The notes under the pieces: generated by a model
What the model saw: only the letters and a program-made list of their open reading frames with translations
The model's database searches: none
What the model was told of the DNA's origin: nothing
In this document: one piece after another, positions 34,262 to 42,018 of the stretch
How positions within the stretch are numbered: position 1 is the first letter of the stretch
Layout of the letters: every line of letters begins with the position of its first letter
Translations under genes and position numbers: made by a program
Origin: Bacteroidales bacterium UBA3834
GTDB taxonomy: Bacteria > Bacteroidota > Bacteroidia > Bacteroidales > P3
Assembly: GCA_002392965.1 (NCBI GenBank)
Contig: DGIA01000010.1
Location: 96,179-160,178 of the forward strand
Direction of reading: 5' to 3'
DNA: 64,000 nucleotides

Positions 34262-34951
34262 TTACTTGATCTCGATGCCGCCGAAGTTGCAGTGACCTTT
34301 GAGGTAGAGGGTCTTACAGCCGTCGGAGGGCTGGGTGCAGCAGTCGCAGTCGACGCCGGCGAAGGCGGTGTCGATGCCGTTGTGGACGCAGACGCCCTTG
34401 GGGACACGTATCTCCATGCCGCCGAAGCTGCAGTCGATGGTGATGACGGCACCGTCGCGGAGGTCGGCATCGCGCAGGTCGAGGCCCGCGAAGCCGAAGC
34501 TGACATGCACGTCGGCGCCCTCGAAAGTCTGGTCATCGTAGCTGTATTCTTGCTTGCCGAAGGAGACGTCGATCTTGTGCTGCTTGCCACCGTCGAGGAC
34601 GACAGGCGTGGCCGTCTCGCTGGTGTGGCAGTGGCCACAATTTTTCTTGTTGTTGAACAGCAGCAGCGACACGCCCCACACGACGGCGGCGAGGCAGAGC
34701 ATATACTTCCAGATGTCGTTCCACGGGATGATGCCGCGGGCGGCGAGGAGGAGCAGGATGCCGATGCCGAAGCCGATGATGGCGCCGGCCTTGTGGCGGT
34801 CGCTGAAGATGTTGACGAAGCAGGGGACGATGACGAAGAAGGCCCACCAGCCTTCGAGGCTGATGTCGATGACGTTGAGGAGCTCCAAGGCCCACACGAT
34901 GCCGAAGGCCACGAGGGCGATGCCGCCGATGATTTTGCTGGTGCGTTTCAT
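34262..34951 (-). CDS. LiaF-like membrane protein with C-terminal beta-helix
   Basis: A 229-residue protein. Residues 1-95 hold four hydrophobic helices (IIGGIALVAFGIVWALELL, WWAFFVIVPCFVNIFS, AIIGFGIGILLLLAARGI, YMLCLAAVVWGVSLLLF). A CGHCH motif follows at about 105. Residues 120-229 form the right-handed beta-helix type domain of LiaF/cell-wall-active antibiotic response proteins (VSFGKQEYSYDDQTFEGADVHVSFGFAGLDLRDA, CSFGGMEIRVPKGV). In Gram-positives LiaF inhibits an envelope-stress two-component system; in Bacteroidota the role is unknown and no kinase gene lies nearby. A -7 box is found upstream. Confidence 0.82.
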   Translation of the reverse strand: MKRTSKIIGGIALVAFGIVWALELLNVIDISLEGWWAFFVIVPCFVNIFSDRHKAGAIIGFGIGILLLLAARGIIPWNDIWKYMLCLAAVVWGVSLLLFNNKKNCGHCHTSETATPVVLDGGKQHKIDVSFGKQEYSYDDQTFEGADVHVSFGFAGLDLRDADLRDGAVITIDCSFGGMEIRVPKGVCVHNGIDTAFAGVDCDCCTQPSDGCKTLYLKGHCNFGGIEIK

Positions 34952-34997
34952 TGTGTATTATTATGTTGTATTAAATTGATTCGTTGTTTTTCGAATG

Positions 34998-35005
34998 CAA
35001 AGATA
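34998..35005 (-). promoter_or_regulatory. Bacteroidota -7 element before the LiaF-like gene
   Basis: CAAAGATA on plus is TATCTTTG on minus, 46 bases before the ATG at 34951. Confidence 0.65.
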
Positions 35006-35070
35006 CGAACTTTTACGGAAATAGGGGGGAAATAATTGGCTGGGGTATTACTGCGGGCAGGGGTTGGGGC

Positions 35071-35157
35071 GGCCGAAATCGGCCACCTTGGGGAAAGGAA
35101 CGGTTGGCCGAGAGCGGCCACACCTGTGAGGCGATGATGGTGCGGCCGAGAGCGGCC
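35071..35157. repeat. Three REP-like palindromes beside the RAYT gene
   Basis: GGCCGAAATCGGCC (35071-35084), GGCCGAGAGCGGCC (35106-35119) and GGCCGAGAGCGGCC (35144-35157) share the form GGCCGAnAnCGGCC and are spaced 35 and 38 bases apart, ending 9 bases from the 3' end of the transposase gene. Related copies are at 33010-33023 and 36319-36332, and inside a coding sequence at 45684-45701. Confidence 0.85.
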
Positions 35158-35165
35158 GTGGCCGG

Positions 35166-36299
35166 CTATCTCAAGATGGCGGCTTCGCCGGTGAAGTAGC
35201 AGAGCTCGGCGGCGAGGGTGTTGAGGTTGTGGAAGCGGCTGTAGTCGCTATCGGAAGGGACGCCCGCAACAGGGTCCATCATGTCGAGGTCCCATGGGGC
35301 GAGGATGAGCAGAGACCCTCTGGCGCAGGCTTCGAAACGGCTCTTCTCAGGTTTCCAACAGGGACCGATGGGCTCCTTCTGCAGGTGTATCAGCGGATAG
35401 CCTTTCTCCAGACATTCGTTTTTCAGCAACAGTTCGCCACGTGAGATGCCGGGTGTCACCATCACGGTGGCTCCCCTCATCACCTGCGTCACCCATTCGT
35501 CATGTTGGCGTAGGTAGTCGTCGGTGGTCTCGTAAGGCTGACCGCTGACAGGATGACGGCGGTGGCACTGCACCTGCACTTTGTTGGCCCATCGCAACAA
35601 GAAAAGGTTGCCGAAGGTGCCGTAACTGCGGTTGCCAATCTTGACATGCAGGCTGCGTTGCATCAGGTCGGGCAATGCGCGACGCAGGACAGCACGGCGT
35701 GGGTTGTCGTGGACATAGGCAATCATGGCCTGACGATGACGGACGTCGAGGCATACCGTGTCGTCGTAGTTGTCATCGAAGAGCGGCCGGAGTTTCCGTT
35801 CTACCAGGGCGTAGTATTCCTGGCGTTGTTTCTTGGAGAGGCTACGGATGAGGGAGCCTTCGCTGTGGTGTTCGAGGGCTTTCTCGCGCAGCCAGGCGGG
35901 GGCGGAAGGGGAGGTGCAATCGACCGAAATCGGCCGATTGGTGGAGGAGGGCTGTCCCTGCTGGGATTGCCAGAAGCTTGTGCAGGTGGCCTTGAAGGCC
36001 TGGATGATATCACCGAGGCTCCACTGCATTGGCTCCATCACCTCGATGACGCCGTGGAAGTGGTCGGGCATGCAGATGCAAGCCAGTACGGCCACTTTGT
36101 TGCCGTGGATCATCAGCCTGGTGGGGATTGCCTCCCATTCCTGCTGGACTTTTTCGCCGAGTGGAGACAGGTGAACGGCATCGTTGTCCAACCTTCCCAG
36201 CAAGGGGACACGTCCGCTTATCACCAGAGTGACGAGATAGGTGCCGCGGCCGTAGTAATCGTGTCCGGGATTGCGTGGGCGATAGGAGAGGGCATCCAT
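35166..36299 (-). CDS. REP-associated tyrosine transposase (RAYT, IS200-like fold)
   Basis: A 377-residue HUH-type single-strand transposase. The metal-binding HUH pair is H80-F-H82 in MPDHFHGVI and the nucleophile is probably Tyr195 in RQAMIAYVHDNPRRA, the usual RAYT spacing. Residues 210-377 are a C-terminal extension (VMVTPGISRGELLLKNECLEKG...) that looks like a small Rossmann-type domain and is not part of a minimal RAYT. The ATG at 36299 was chosen because the frame upstream is only the antisense of etfA. The gene lies between palindromes of one family, as expected for a RAYT with its REP substrates, and has no IS ends. Confidence 0.85.
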   Translation of the reverse strand: MDALSYRPRNPGHDYYGRGTYLVTLVISGRVPLLGRLDNDAVHLSPLGEKVQQEWEAIPTRLMIHGNKVAVLACICMPDHFHGVIEVMEPMQWSLGDIIQAFKATCTSFWQSQQGQPSSTNRPISVDCTSPSAPAWLREKALEHHSEGSLIRSLSKKQRQEYYALVERKLRPLFDDNYDDTVCLDVRHRQAMIAYVHDNPRRAVLRRALPDLMQRSLHVKIGNRSYGTFGNLFLLRWANKVQVQCHRRHPVSGQPYETTDDYLRQHDEWVTQVMRGATVMVTPGISRGELLLKNECLEKGYPLIHLQKEPIGPCWKPEKSRFEACARGSLLILAPWDLDMMDPVAGVPSDSDYSRFHNLNTLAAELCYFTGEAAILR

Positions 36300-36312
36300 A
36301 ACGATGAAAAAG

Positions 36313-36338
36313 GAGGCACGCCGAAATCGGCGTGCCTC
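36313..36338. terminator. Palindrome between etfA and the RAYT gene, REP-like
   Basis: GAGGCACGCCGA pairs perfectly with TCGGCGTGCCTC around a 2-base loop; the centre GCCGAAATCGGC is the REP core. It lies 19 bases after the etfA stop and 13 bases before the RAYT start on the minus strand, where TTTTTCATCG follows, so it may double as the etfA terminator. Confidence 0.65.
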
Positions 36339-36357
36339 TGTGGGATGTGTGCAGGGG

Positions 36358-37368
36358 TTATTTCTGCATGGTGCGGAGCCTCTCCGTGAGCATGGGGACG
36401 ATCTTGTGGAGGTCGCCCACGATGCCGAGGTCGGCCACCTGGAAGATGGGTGCGAACTTGTCTTTGTTGATGGCGATGATGAGTTCGCTCTCCTCCATGC
36501 CGGCGAGGTGCTGGATGGCGCCGCTGATGCCGCAAGCCATATAGAGGGCGGGACGGACGGTCTTACCCGTCTGACCCACCTGACGGTCGGCAGGCATGAC
36601 GCCGGCGTCGACCATGGCGCGAGAGGAGGAAACCTCGCCGCCAAGCTCGGCGGCGAGAGCCTGGAGTTTGCCGAAGCCATCCTTGGTGCCGACGCCGCGG
36701 CCACCGCTGACGAGGACCTTGGCCTCGCTGATGTCGGTGACGGCCTTCTCTTCCTTGACGGTCTTTACCAGTTTGACACGTCCAATCTTGGCCGTGTCGA
36801 AGTTGACCTTGAAGTCGACGACCTCGCCTTTGCGGCTCTTGTCGGCGGCCATTTTCTGCATGACGCCGGGACGGACGGTGGACATCTGCGGGCGGTTGTT
36901 TTTGCAGAGGATGGTGGCCATGAGGTTTCCTCCAAATGCCGGACGGGTCATGCGGAACTCGTGGGCCTCGTCGTCGGAGATCTCGAGCTTGGTGGCATCG
37001 GCGGTGAGGCCGGTGCGGTTGCGGGCGCTGACGCGGGGGCCGAGGTCGCGGCCGATGGTGGTGGCGCCGATAAGCATGATGCTGGGCTTCTCGCTCTCGA
37101 TGATGGCGGTGATAGCCTCGGTGTAGGGCTCGGTCATATAGTCTTTCAGCAGGTCGTGGTCGACAACCATGACGCGGTCGGCACCGTGCTCGATGAGGGT
37201 GGGGGCGAGGGCTTTGACATCCTTGCCGAGGAGCATGGCGACGACTTTCTCGTTGTTGGCGTCGGCGAGCTCGCGGGCCTTGCCGAGGAGCTCAAGAGCC
37301 ACATTCTGCAGTTTGCCGTTGCGCTGCTCGGCAAACACATATACGTCTTTATAATCTGCTAGGTTCAT
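36358..37368 (-). CDS. etfA: Electron transfer flavoprotein alpha subunit
   Basis: EtfA holds the FAD of the ETF heterodimer that passes electrons from acyl-CoA dehydrogenases. The 336-residue protein has the C-terminal FAD signature: LVSGGRGVGTKDGF, SSSRAMVDAGVMPADRQVGQTGKTV, then YMACGISGAIQHLAGM and VADLGIVGDLHKIVPML. The N-terminal domain (VYVFAEQRNGKLQNVALELLGKAREL) pairs with EtfB. It follows etfB by 42 bases; the gap holds a CTAATGGGTCTAATAGG-type simple repeat. In clostridial-type butyrate formers, Bcd-EtfAB couples crotonyl-CoA reduction to ferredoxin; whether this complex bifurcates cannot be seen. Confidence 0.95.
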   Translation of the reverse strand: MNLADYKDVYVFAEQRNGKLQNVALELLGKARELADANNEKVVAMLLGKDVKALAPTLIEHGADRVMVVDHDLLKDYMTEPYTEAITAIIESEKPSIMLIGATTIGRDLGPRVSARNRTGLTADATKLEISDDEAHEFRMTRPAFGGNLMATILCKNNRPQMSTVRPGVMQKMAADKSRKGEVVDFKVNFDTAKIGRVKLVKTVKEEKAVTDISEAKVLVSGGRGVGTKDGFGKLQALAAELGGEVSSSRAMVDAGVMPADRQVGQTGKTVRPALYMACGISGAIQHLAGMEESELIIAINKDKFAPIFQVADLGIVGDLHKIVPMLTERLRTMQK

Positions 37369-37410
37369 AATTTCTATGGGGCTAATGGGTCTAATAGGTT
37401 TTATGGGCTA

Positions 37411-38196
37411 TTAGATGATGTGTTTTTCCTTCAGTTTATTGACAATCAGTTCGACGGCCTCTTCGGGGCTGACCTCGAAGGTCTGGCCGGCGGGCTTGAG
37501 CTGCTTGGGGAACGACTTGAAGACGCTCGTGGGCGAGCCGGCCTTGCCGATGTGCTCCTCGGGGACGTTGATGCGGTCGGCACCCCAGACTTCGATTTCC
37601 TTGTCGAAGGCGGTGACGATGCCGTTGACGGTCATGTAGCGGGGCTGCACGCTGCTGGCCAGGGCGGTGACGACGCAGGGGGCCTGCATCTCAAGGATCT
37701 GGTAGCCGTCCTCGAGCTGCTTCTTGATGGTGAAGGTCTTGGTGGCCTCGTTGTACTGGAGGTCCTCCATGTAGGAGACCTGCGGCAGGTCGAGGTGCTC
37801 GGCGATCTGGGGTCCCACCTGGGCGGTGTCGCCGTCGATGGCCTGGCGGCCGGTGATGATGAGATCGACATCCATGGTGCGCAGGGCGCCGGCGAGGGCG
37901 CTGCTGGTGGCCAGCGTATCGGCACCGCCGAGCTTGCGGTCGGTGAGCAGGATGGCGCGGTCAACGCCCATGGCGAGGGCCTCGCGGAGGATGGCCTCGG
38001 CCTGGGGCAGACCCATGGTGATGACGGTGACGTGGGCACCGTACTTGTCCTTCAGCTGGAGGGCGTATTCAAGGCCGCCCTTGTCGTCGGGGTTCATGAT
38101 CGAGGGAACGCCCTCGCGGATGAGCGTACCGGTCACGGGGTTGATCTTCACCTCGGTGGTGTCCGGCACTTGCTTTATGCAAACTACTATGTTCAT
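37411..38196 (-). CDS. etfB: Electron transfer flavoprotein beta subunit
   Basis: A 261-residue EtfB. Family marks are the N-terminus MNIVVCIKQVPDTTEVKINPVTGTL, MNPDDKGGLEYALQLKD, the ADTLATSSALAGAL loop, and the ITGRQAIDGDTAQVGPQIAEHL region that binds AMP or, in bifurcating types, a second FAD. It lies between the acyl-CoA dehydrogenase and etfA on the minus strand, the standard order of a bcd-etfB-etfA set. The 137-base gap upstream contains an inverted repeat element. Confidence 0.95.
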   Translation of the reverse strand: MNIVVCIKQVPDTTEVKINPVTGTLIREGVPSIMNPDDKGGLEYALQLKDKYGAHVTVITMGLPQAEAILREALAMGVDRAILLTDRKLGGADTLATSSALAGALRTMDVDLIITGRQAIDGDTAQVGPQIAEHLDLPQVSYMEDLQYNEATKTFTIKKQLEDGYQILEMQAPCVVTALASSVQPRYMTVNGIVTAFDKEIEVWGADRINVPEEHIGKAGSPTSVFKSFPKQLKPAGQTFEVSPEEAVELIVNKLKEKHII

Positions 38197-38213
38197 ATTC
38201 TTTCTTTTGGGGA

Positions 38214-38307
38214 GTTAAAGAAGTTAGAGAAGTTAAAGGAGTTAGAGACAATGGCACCGGCTGATGCATTTGTCTTTAACTTCTAGCGCGAAGCGCGATA
38301 ACTTCTC
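38214..38307. repeat. GTTAAAG/CGCGCTTCGCG interspersed repeat, inverted pair
   Basis: A direct part (GTTAAAGAAGTTAGAGAAG, ending GTTAGAGACAATGGCA at about 38254) faces an inverted part at 38270-38307 containing TCTTTAACTTCTAGCGCG and AAGCGCGATAACTTCT. A single copy of the same sequence, with the same CGCGCTTCGCGCTAGAAG core, lies at 32452-32507, nearly 6 kb away. It separates the acyl-CoA dehydrogenase from etfB. Confidence 0.85.
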
Positions 38308-38333
38308 GAATTCATTAACTTCCATATTAAACT

Positions 38334-39473
38334 TTATTTAAACAACTTGCCGGCGATGACCATACGCTGGACCTCGGAGGTGCCTTCGTAGATCTCGGTG
38401 ATCTTGGCGTCGCGCATCATGCGCTCGACGGGATACTCGCGGGTGTAGCCATAGCCGCCGTGGAACTGGACGGCCTTGGTGGTCACCTCCATAGCGGTCT
38501 CGGCGCTGAAGAGCTTGGCCATGGCGGCGTCGGCGCTGTAGGGCATGCCGTGGTCTTTCTTGTAGTGGGCCGAGCGGCAGAGCAGACGGGCAGCCTGGAC
38601 CTTGGTCTCGAGGTCGGCCATCTGGAACTGTGTGTTCTGGAACTGGCTGATCGAGCGGCCGAACTGCTTACGCTCCTTGGTGTATTTGACGGTTTCGTCC
38701 ATAGCACCCTGGGCGATGCCGAGGGCCTGACAGGCGATGCCGATACGGCCGCCGTCGAGGGTCTTCATGGCGAGGCCGAAGCCTTTGCCGAGCTGACCCA
38801 GCTGACGGTCCTTCGGGATGCGGCAATCCTCGAAGATGAGCTCGGTGGTGGCGGAGCCGCGGATACCCATCTTTTTCTCCTTCTTGCCGATGGAGAAGCC
38901 GGGGTCGGTCTTCTCGACGATGAAGGCGCTGATGCCCTTGGTGCCGAGGCTCTTGTCGGTCATGGCGATGATGATGAACACGTTGGCGTAGCTGCCGTTG
39001 GTGATGAAGATCTTGCTGCCGTTGAGCACCCACTCGTCGCCGTCGAGGACGGCGGTGGTCTGCTGGCCGGCGGCGTCGGTGCCGGCGTTGGGCTCGGTGA
39101 GGCCGAAGGCGCCGATCCACTCGCCGGAGGCGAGCTTGGGCAGGTACTTCATCTTCTGCTCCTCGGTGCCGGCCTCAAGGATGGGGGCGGCGCAGAGGGA
39201 GGTGTGGGCGGAGAGGATGACGCCCGTGGTGGCGCAGACGCGGCTGAGCTCCTCGACGGCCATGCCGTACATGATGTTGGTGCCGCCGGCGCCGCCGTAC
39301 TGGGTGGGGATGGGAATGCCCATGAGGCCTATCTTGGCCATCTTCTGGACGGTCTCCATGGGGAAACGCTCCTCCTCATCGACTTCGGCGGCGAGGGGCT
39401 TGACTTCCTTCTCTGCAAACTCGCGGATCATCTGCAGGAAGAGTTCTTCTTGTTTGGTGAAGCTAAAATCCAT
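38334..39473 (-). CDS. Acyl-CoA dehydrogenase, butyryl-CoA dehydrogenase type
   Basis: A 379-residue FAD enzyme of the short-chain acyl-CoA dehydrogenase family. The domains are an N-terminal helical part (FLQMIREFAEKEVKPLAAEVDEEERFP), the FAD/acyl pocket (FGLTEPNAGTDAAGQQTTA, with ITNGSYANVFIIIA), and the C-terminal helical domain with QFHGGYGYTREYPVERMMRDAKITEIYEGTSEVQRMVIA. The Glu of YEGTSE is the catalytic base. Together with etfBA and, elsewhere in the window, kamDE-atoA, it probably reduces crotonyl-CoA in butyrate formation. Chain-length preference is an inference from context and length. Confidence 0.93.
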   Translation of the reverse strand: MDFSFTKQEELFLQMIREFAEKEVKPLAAEVDEEERFPMETVQKMAKIGLMGIPIPTQYGGAGGTNIMYGMAVEELSRVCATTGVILSAHTSLCAAPILEAGTEEQKMKYLPKLASGEWIGAFGLTEPNAGTDAAGQQTTAVLDGDEWVLNGSKIFITNGSYANVFIIIAMTDKSLGTKGISAFIVEKTDPGFSIGKKEKKMGIRGSATTELIFEDCRIPKDRQLGQLGKGFGLAMKTLDGGRIGIACQALGIAQGAMDETVKYTKERKQFGRSISQFQNTQFQMADLETKVQAARLLCRSAHYKKDHGMPYSADAAMAKLFSAETAMEVTTKAVQFHGGYGYTREYPVERMMRDAKITEIYEGTSEVQRMVIAGKLFK

Positions 39474-39508
39474 ATTCTGTGATTGTGTTAATTCGTTATT
39501 GTGTTAGT

Positions 39509-39545
39509 GTGTTTTTCGCTAGATTTGATTTATTTCAGCGGTGCT
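39509..39545. repeat. Interspersed repeat shared with 32753-32789
   Basis: Both copies begin GTGTTTTTCGCT and end ATTTCAGCGGTGCT or ATTCAGCGGTGCT over 37 bases, with a variable AT-rich middle. Both sit among AATGTGTTAATGCG-like simple words. This copy is in the 177-base gap between ridA and the acyl-CoA dehydrogenase. Confidence 0.8.
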
Positions 39546-39650
39546 CAAGGCCTGCAAAGCAGGCAGAGTGCGTTAATGCGTTAGTGTGTTAGTGCTACGA
39601 ATCGTACTGCGCCAGCCACTCACACATTTACACATTCACACGTTTACGCA

Positions 39651-40025
39651 TTATTTCACGGCTATAGTCTCGATCTCGACGAGGACGCCCATGGGGAGGC
39701 CCTTGACGGCGAAGGCGGCGCGGGCGGGGCAGTCGGTGTTGTAGTACTTGACATAGACCTCGTTCATGGGCTTGAAGTACTCCATGTCGGCCAGCAGGCA
39801 GGTGCTCTTCACCACGTCGTCGAAGGTGAATCCGGCCTCGTCGAGGATGGCCTTGATGTTCTTGAAGACCTGTTCGGTCTGGGCGGTGATGCCTTCGGGC
39901 ACGGTTTTGGTTTCGGGGTTGATGGGAATCTGGCCCGAGATGTAGAGCGTGTTGCCGGCCTGCACAGCCTGGCTGTAGGGTCCGATGGCGGCCGGAGCCT
40001 TCGGTGTGTTGATGATTTTCTTCAT
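39651..40025 (-). CDS. ridA: RidA family reactive-imine deaminase
   Basis: RidA hydrolyses reactive enamine/imine products of PLP enzymes such as threonine dehydratase. At 124 residues it has family length. It shows APAAIGPYSQAVQAG, LYISGQIPINPETK, and the active-site segments VVKSTCLLADM and CPARAAFAVKGLPMGVLVEIETIA, with the conserved Arg in PARAAF. It is the first gene of the minus-strand run leading to acd-etfBA, although repeats in the gap may separate the transcripts. A role in cleaning up after amino-acid catabolism fits the neighbourhood. Confidence 0.95.
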   Translation of the reverse strand: MKKIINTPKAPAAIGPYSQAVQAGNTLYISGQIPINPETKTVPEGITAQTEQVFKNIKAILDEAGFTFDDVVKSTCLLADMEYFKPMNEVYVKYYNTDCPARAAFAVKGLPMGVLVEIETIAVK

Positions 40026-40059
40026 GTTATGACGTTTTTAAATTGATTCAATGAAATTG

Positions 40060-40067
40060 CAAATATA
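40060..40067 (-). promoter_or_regulatory. Bacteroidota -7 element before ridA
   Basis: CAAATATA on plus reads TATATTTG on minus, an exact TAnnTTTG, 34 bases before the ridA ATG at 40025. Confidence 0.65.
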
Positions 40068-40191
40068 CGAAATATTTTTTAATATTTTGAAAAATCTTTC
40101 GCGGTTGTGTGTATATTGTTGGAAATCAGATGCTTGGTGTGTATTATGTGGATTCTTGCGTAAATGGTTGATACTTAGCGTTGGAGAGGTA

Positions 40192-40246
40192 TCACCTCCG
40201 TCTCACCTCCGTCTTACCTCCGTCTCACCTCCGTCTCACCTCCGTT
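40192..40246. repeat. 11-bp tandem repeat array, five units
   Basis: Consensus TCACCTCCGTC. Units start at 40192, 40203, 40214, 40225 and 40236, exactly 11 bases each, with only two single-base differences. Reverse-complement relatives (GACGGAGGAGG) follow at 40251. Confidence 0.92.
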
Positions 40247-40403
40247 GAAAGACGGAGGAGGGTCGGTGGCGAAGCGGAGGAGGCAGGGAGGTGAAAGGAG
40301 GGGAACGCCTGGTGGCGGTGAAGCGTGAAAGGAGGAACGCGAGTGGATGCAGGTGAAAAATATCGTGCTGAAAAACAGTCGGTTGTGGGTGTATAATAAA
40401 ATA

Positions 40404-40437
40404 TTTGCGGTAATGTCTGTTTTTTTTCGTACATTTG
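40404..40437 (+). promoter_or_regulatory. Promoter of the OmpA-like gene
   Basis: TTTG at 40404-40407 and the -7 box TACATTTG at 40430-40437 are 22 bases apart, giving a leader of about 40 bases before the ATG at 40483. Confidence 0.7.
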
Positions 40438-40482
40438 CACTTCAAAAGCAAGGTATGTCCTTGGCATAAAACAGAGAATAAA

Positions 40483-41940
40483 ATGCGCAACGTGAAACGA
40501 TTCCTGATAGCCCTGCTGGCTTGCACCCTGGTGCTGGGTGTGGCTCCCGACGTGCAGGCTCAGACGAAGAAGAAAACCGCCAAAACGACCAAGACCACGA
40601 AGAGCGGTAAGAAGAAGAAGAAAGCCGCGGCTCCGGCCGCCGCTCCCAAGCCTGCCGAGCCTCAGTTTGTGGAGCTTCCTTCCAATTCGAGCGACTGCCT
40701 GTTCGCCATCCCGCTGCAGATCGACAAGGTCTATGGCCCCACCTCGGCTCCGGAGGGTAGCGGACGCATCATGGAGATAGTGGCCGACAAGGCGCATCCG
40801 AACATCTTCGAGCGCGAGCACAACTCGGTGTGGTACAAGGTGACCATCCCCTACAACGGCGACTTGGTGATTGACATCACGCAGGCCGATGTGTGGGACG
40901 ACTATGACTTCCTGGTCTATAAGAACACCGGCATCTATTTCTCCAACCAGGTGATGCTCAACAAGGTGATGCCTGTGGCGGTGAACCTTTCGTGTGTGGA
41001 TAGCCTGACCCTGTCGGAAGCTGCCCGCAAGGCCGCCGAGGCCAAGCCGAAACCGAAGGCCAAGGCCACCGAGGGTGTCAAGAAAGCCGTTGCCGAGGAG
41101 CCTGTGTTTGAGGAACCCGTGAACGTGCTGCCGACGATCGGCATGAATCCCGAGGCCAAGGACAAGATGCTTCTGAAGAAACAGAAAGGCGGCTTCATCA
41201 AGTCGATACCGGTGCGTATGGGCGAGGAGTACTACATCGTGCTGGACAACTGCACCGCCAACGGCAAGGGTCACACGATCAAGGTGTCGGTCCATGTGGA
41301 TGCCTACGAGCCGCTGGTGCTGTTCTACGACAAGAAGGGCAAGCGCTATGTGGATGTGGATCTGATGATACTGGAGAAGGGCGGACAGGGCGAGCGTCCC
41401 ATCGTGCGCAACGAGCACTACAAGGGCGGCCGTGTGAAGTTTGTCCCGGGCTTCAGCTATACGCTCTATGCCAAGCGCGAGGGCTATTTCTCGGTGTTCC
41501 GCGAGTTCAACGCCCGCGACCTGATGATGCGCGACACGCTGATGCTCTATCAGATGGAGCGCACCGAACGGGGTTCGGGTTTCCAGATCAAGGACATCTA
41601 TTTCGAGGATGGCGAGGCGACGATGATACCGGGCTACGACACCACGCTGATGGACTATGTGGCCATGTTCCGCAACCATCCCGACGTGACCTTCCTGGTG
41701 AAAGGCTATGTGCTGAGCTACGGCGTGAATGCCGAGGCCGACATGCTGCTTTCGCTCGACCGGGCCAAGACCATCAAGGAATATTTTGTGAAGAACGGCA
41801 TCGAGGCCGACCGTATCACCACCGCCGGTATGACCAAGAACGAAATCAAGCGAGCCGCCGCTGCCGCGCTGGACAAGAACGGGAGTTTCAGCGACGTGAA
41901 AGCCGAGATCATCATCACGGGCAAGACAACCGACAGGTGA
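40483..41940 (+). CDS. OmpA-like peptidoglycan-binding envelope protein
   Basis: A 485-residue exported protein. After the signal (MRNVKRFLIALLACTLVLG...QAQ) comes a Lys/Ala/Pro-rich basic linker, then two halves of a PPC-like beta domain (CLFAIPLQIDKVYGP, VWYKVTIPYNGDLVIDITQADVWDDYDFLVYKN; GEEYYIVLDNCTANGKGHTIKVSVHV) split by a second Lys/Ala linker. The C-terminal 115 residues are OmpA-like (IYFEDGEATMIPGYDTTLMDYVAMFRNHPDVTFLVKGYV, LSLDRAKTIKEYFVKNGIEADRITTAGM). The start at 40483 follows the promoter; the longer frame begins inside it. It probably links the outer membrane to peptidoglycan. Confidence 0.82.
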   Translation: MRNVKRFLIALLACTLVLGVAPDVQAQTKKKTAKTTKTTKSGKKKKKAAAPAAAPKPAEPQFVELPSNSSDCLFAIPLQIDKVYGPTSAPEGSGRIMEIVADKAHPNIFEREHNSVWYKVTIPYNGDLVIDITQADVWDDYDFLVYKNTGIYFSNQVMLNKVMPVAVNLSCVDSLTLSEAARKAAEAKPKPKAKATEGVKKAVAEEPVFEEPVNVLPTIGMNPEAKDKMLLKKQKGGFIKSIPVRMGEEYYIVLDNCTANGKGHTIKVSVHVDAYEPLVLFYDKKGKRYVDVDLMILEKGGQGERPIVRNEHYKGGRVKFVPGFSYTLYAKREGYFSVFREFNARDLMMRDTLMLYQMERTERGSGFQIKDIYFEDGEATMIPGYDTTLMDYVAMFRNHPDVTFLVKGYVLSYGVNAEADMLLSLDRAKTIKEYFVKNGIEADRITTAGMTKNEIKRAAAAALDKNGSFSDVKAEIIITGKTTDR

Positions 41941-41981
41941 GGTTTTAAGATCAGAACTTAAAGTTTAACAGTTAACACATT

Positions 41982-42012
41982 AAAGGTTATAGGTGGATGG
42001 CCTATAACCTTT
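41982..42012 (+). terminator. Perfect hairpin just before the alpha-2-macroglobulin start codon
   Basis: AAAGGTTATAGG pairs with CCTATAACCTTT (12 of 12) around a 7-base loop, ending 6 bases before the ATG at 42019 and about 40 bases after the OmpA-like stop. The T-run is short (CTTTCGTT). It could end the upstream transcript or control entry of ribosomes into the next gene. Confidence 0.6.
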
Positions 42013-42018
42013 CGTTGT

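Larger units (their letters stand above)
40026..40482. other. Divergent gap between ridA and the OmpA-like gene
   Basis: The 457-base gap contains divergent promoters, the 11-base repeat array at 40192-40246 and a following purine-rich stretch with GACGGAGGAGG, AAGCGGAGGAGG and GGTGAAAGGAGG words. The latter look like further, decayed, reverse-oriented copies of the ACCTCC unit. No gene is supported. Confidence 0.6.

Noticed and set aside
36300..36704. In-frame extension that would add 135 residues to the RAYT protein
   Set aside because: It is antisense to the end of etfA, has a Ser/Pro/Arg-rich shadow composition, and a standard RAYT start (MDALSYRPRNPGHDYYGRG) occurs at 36299.
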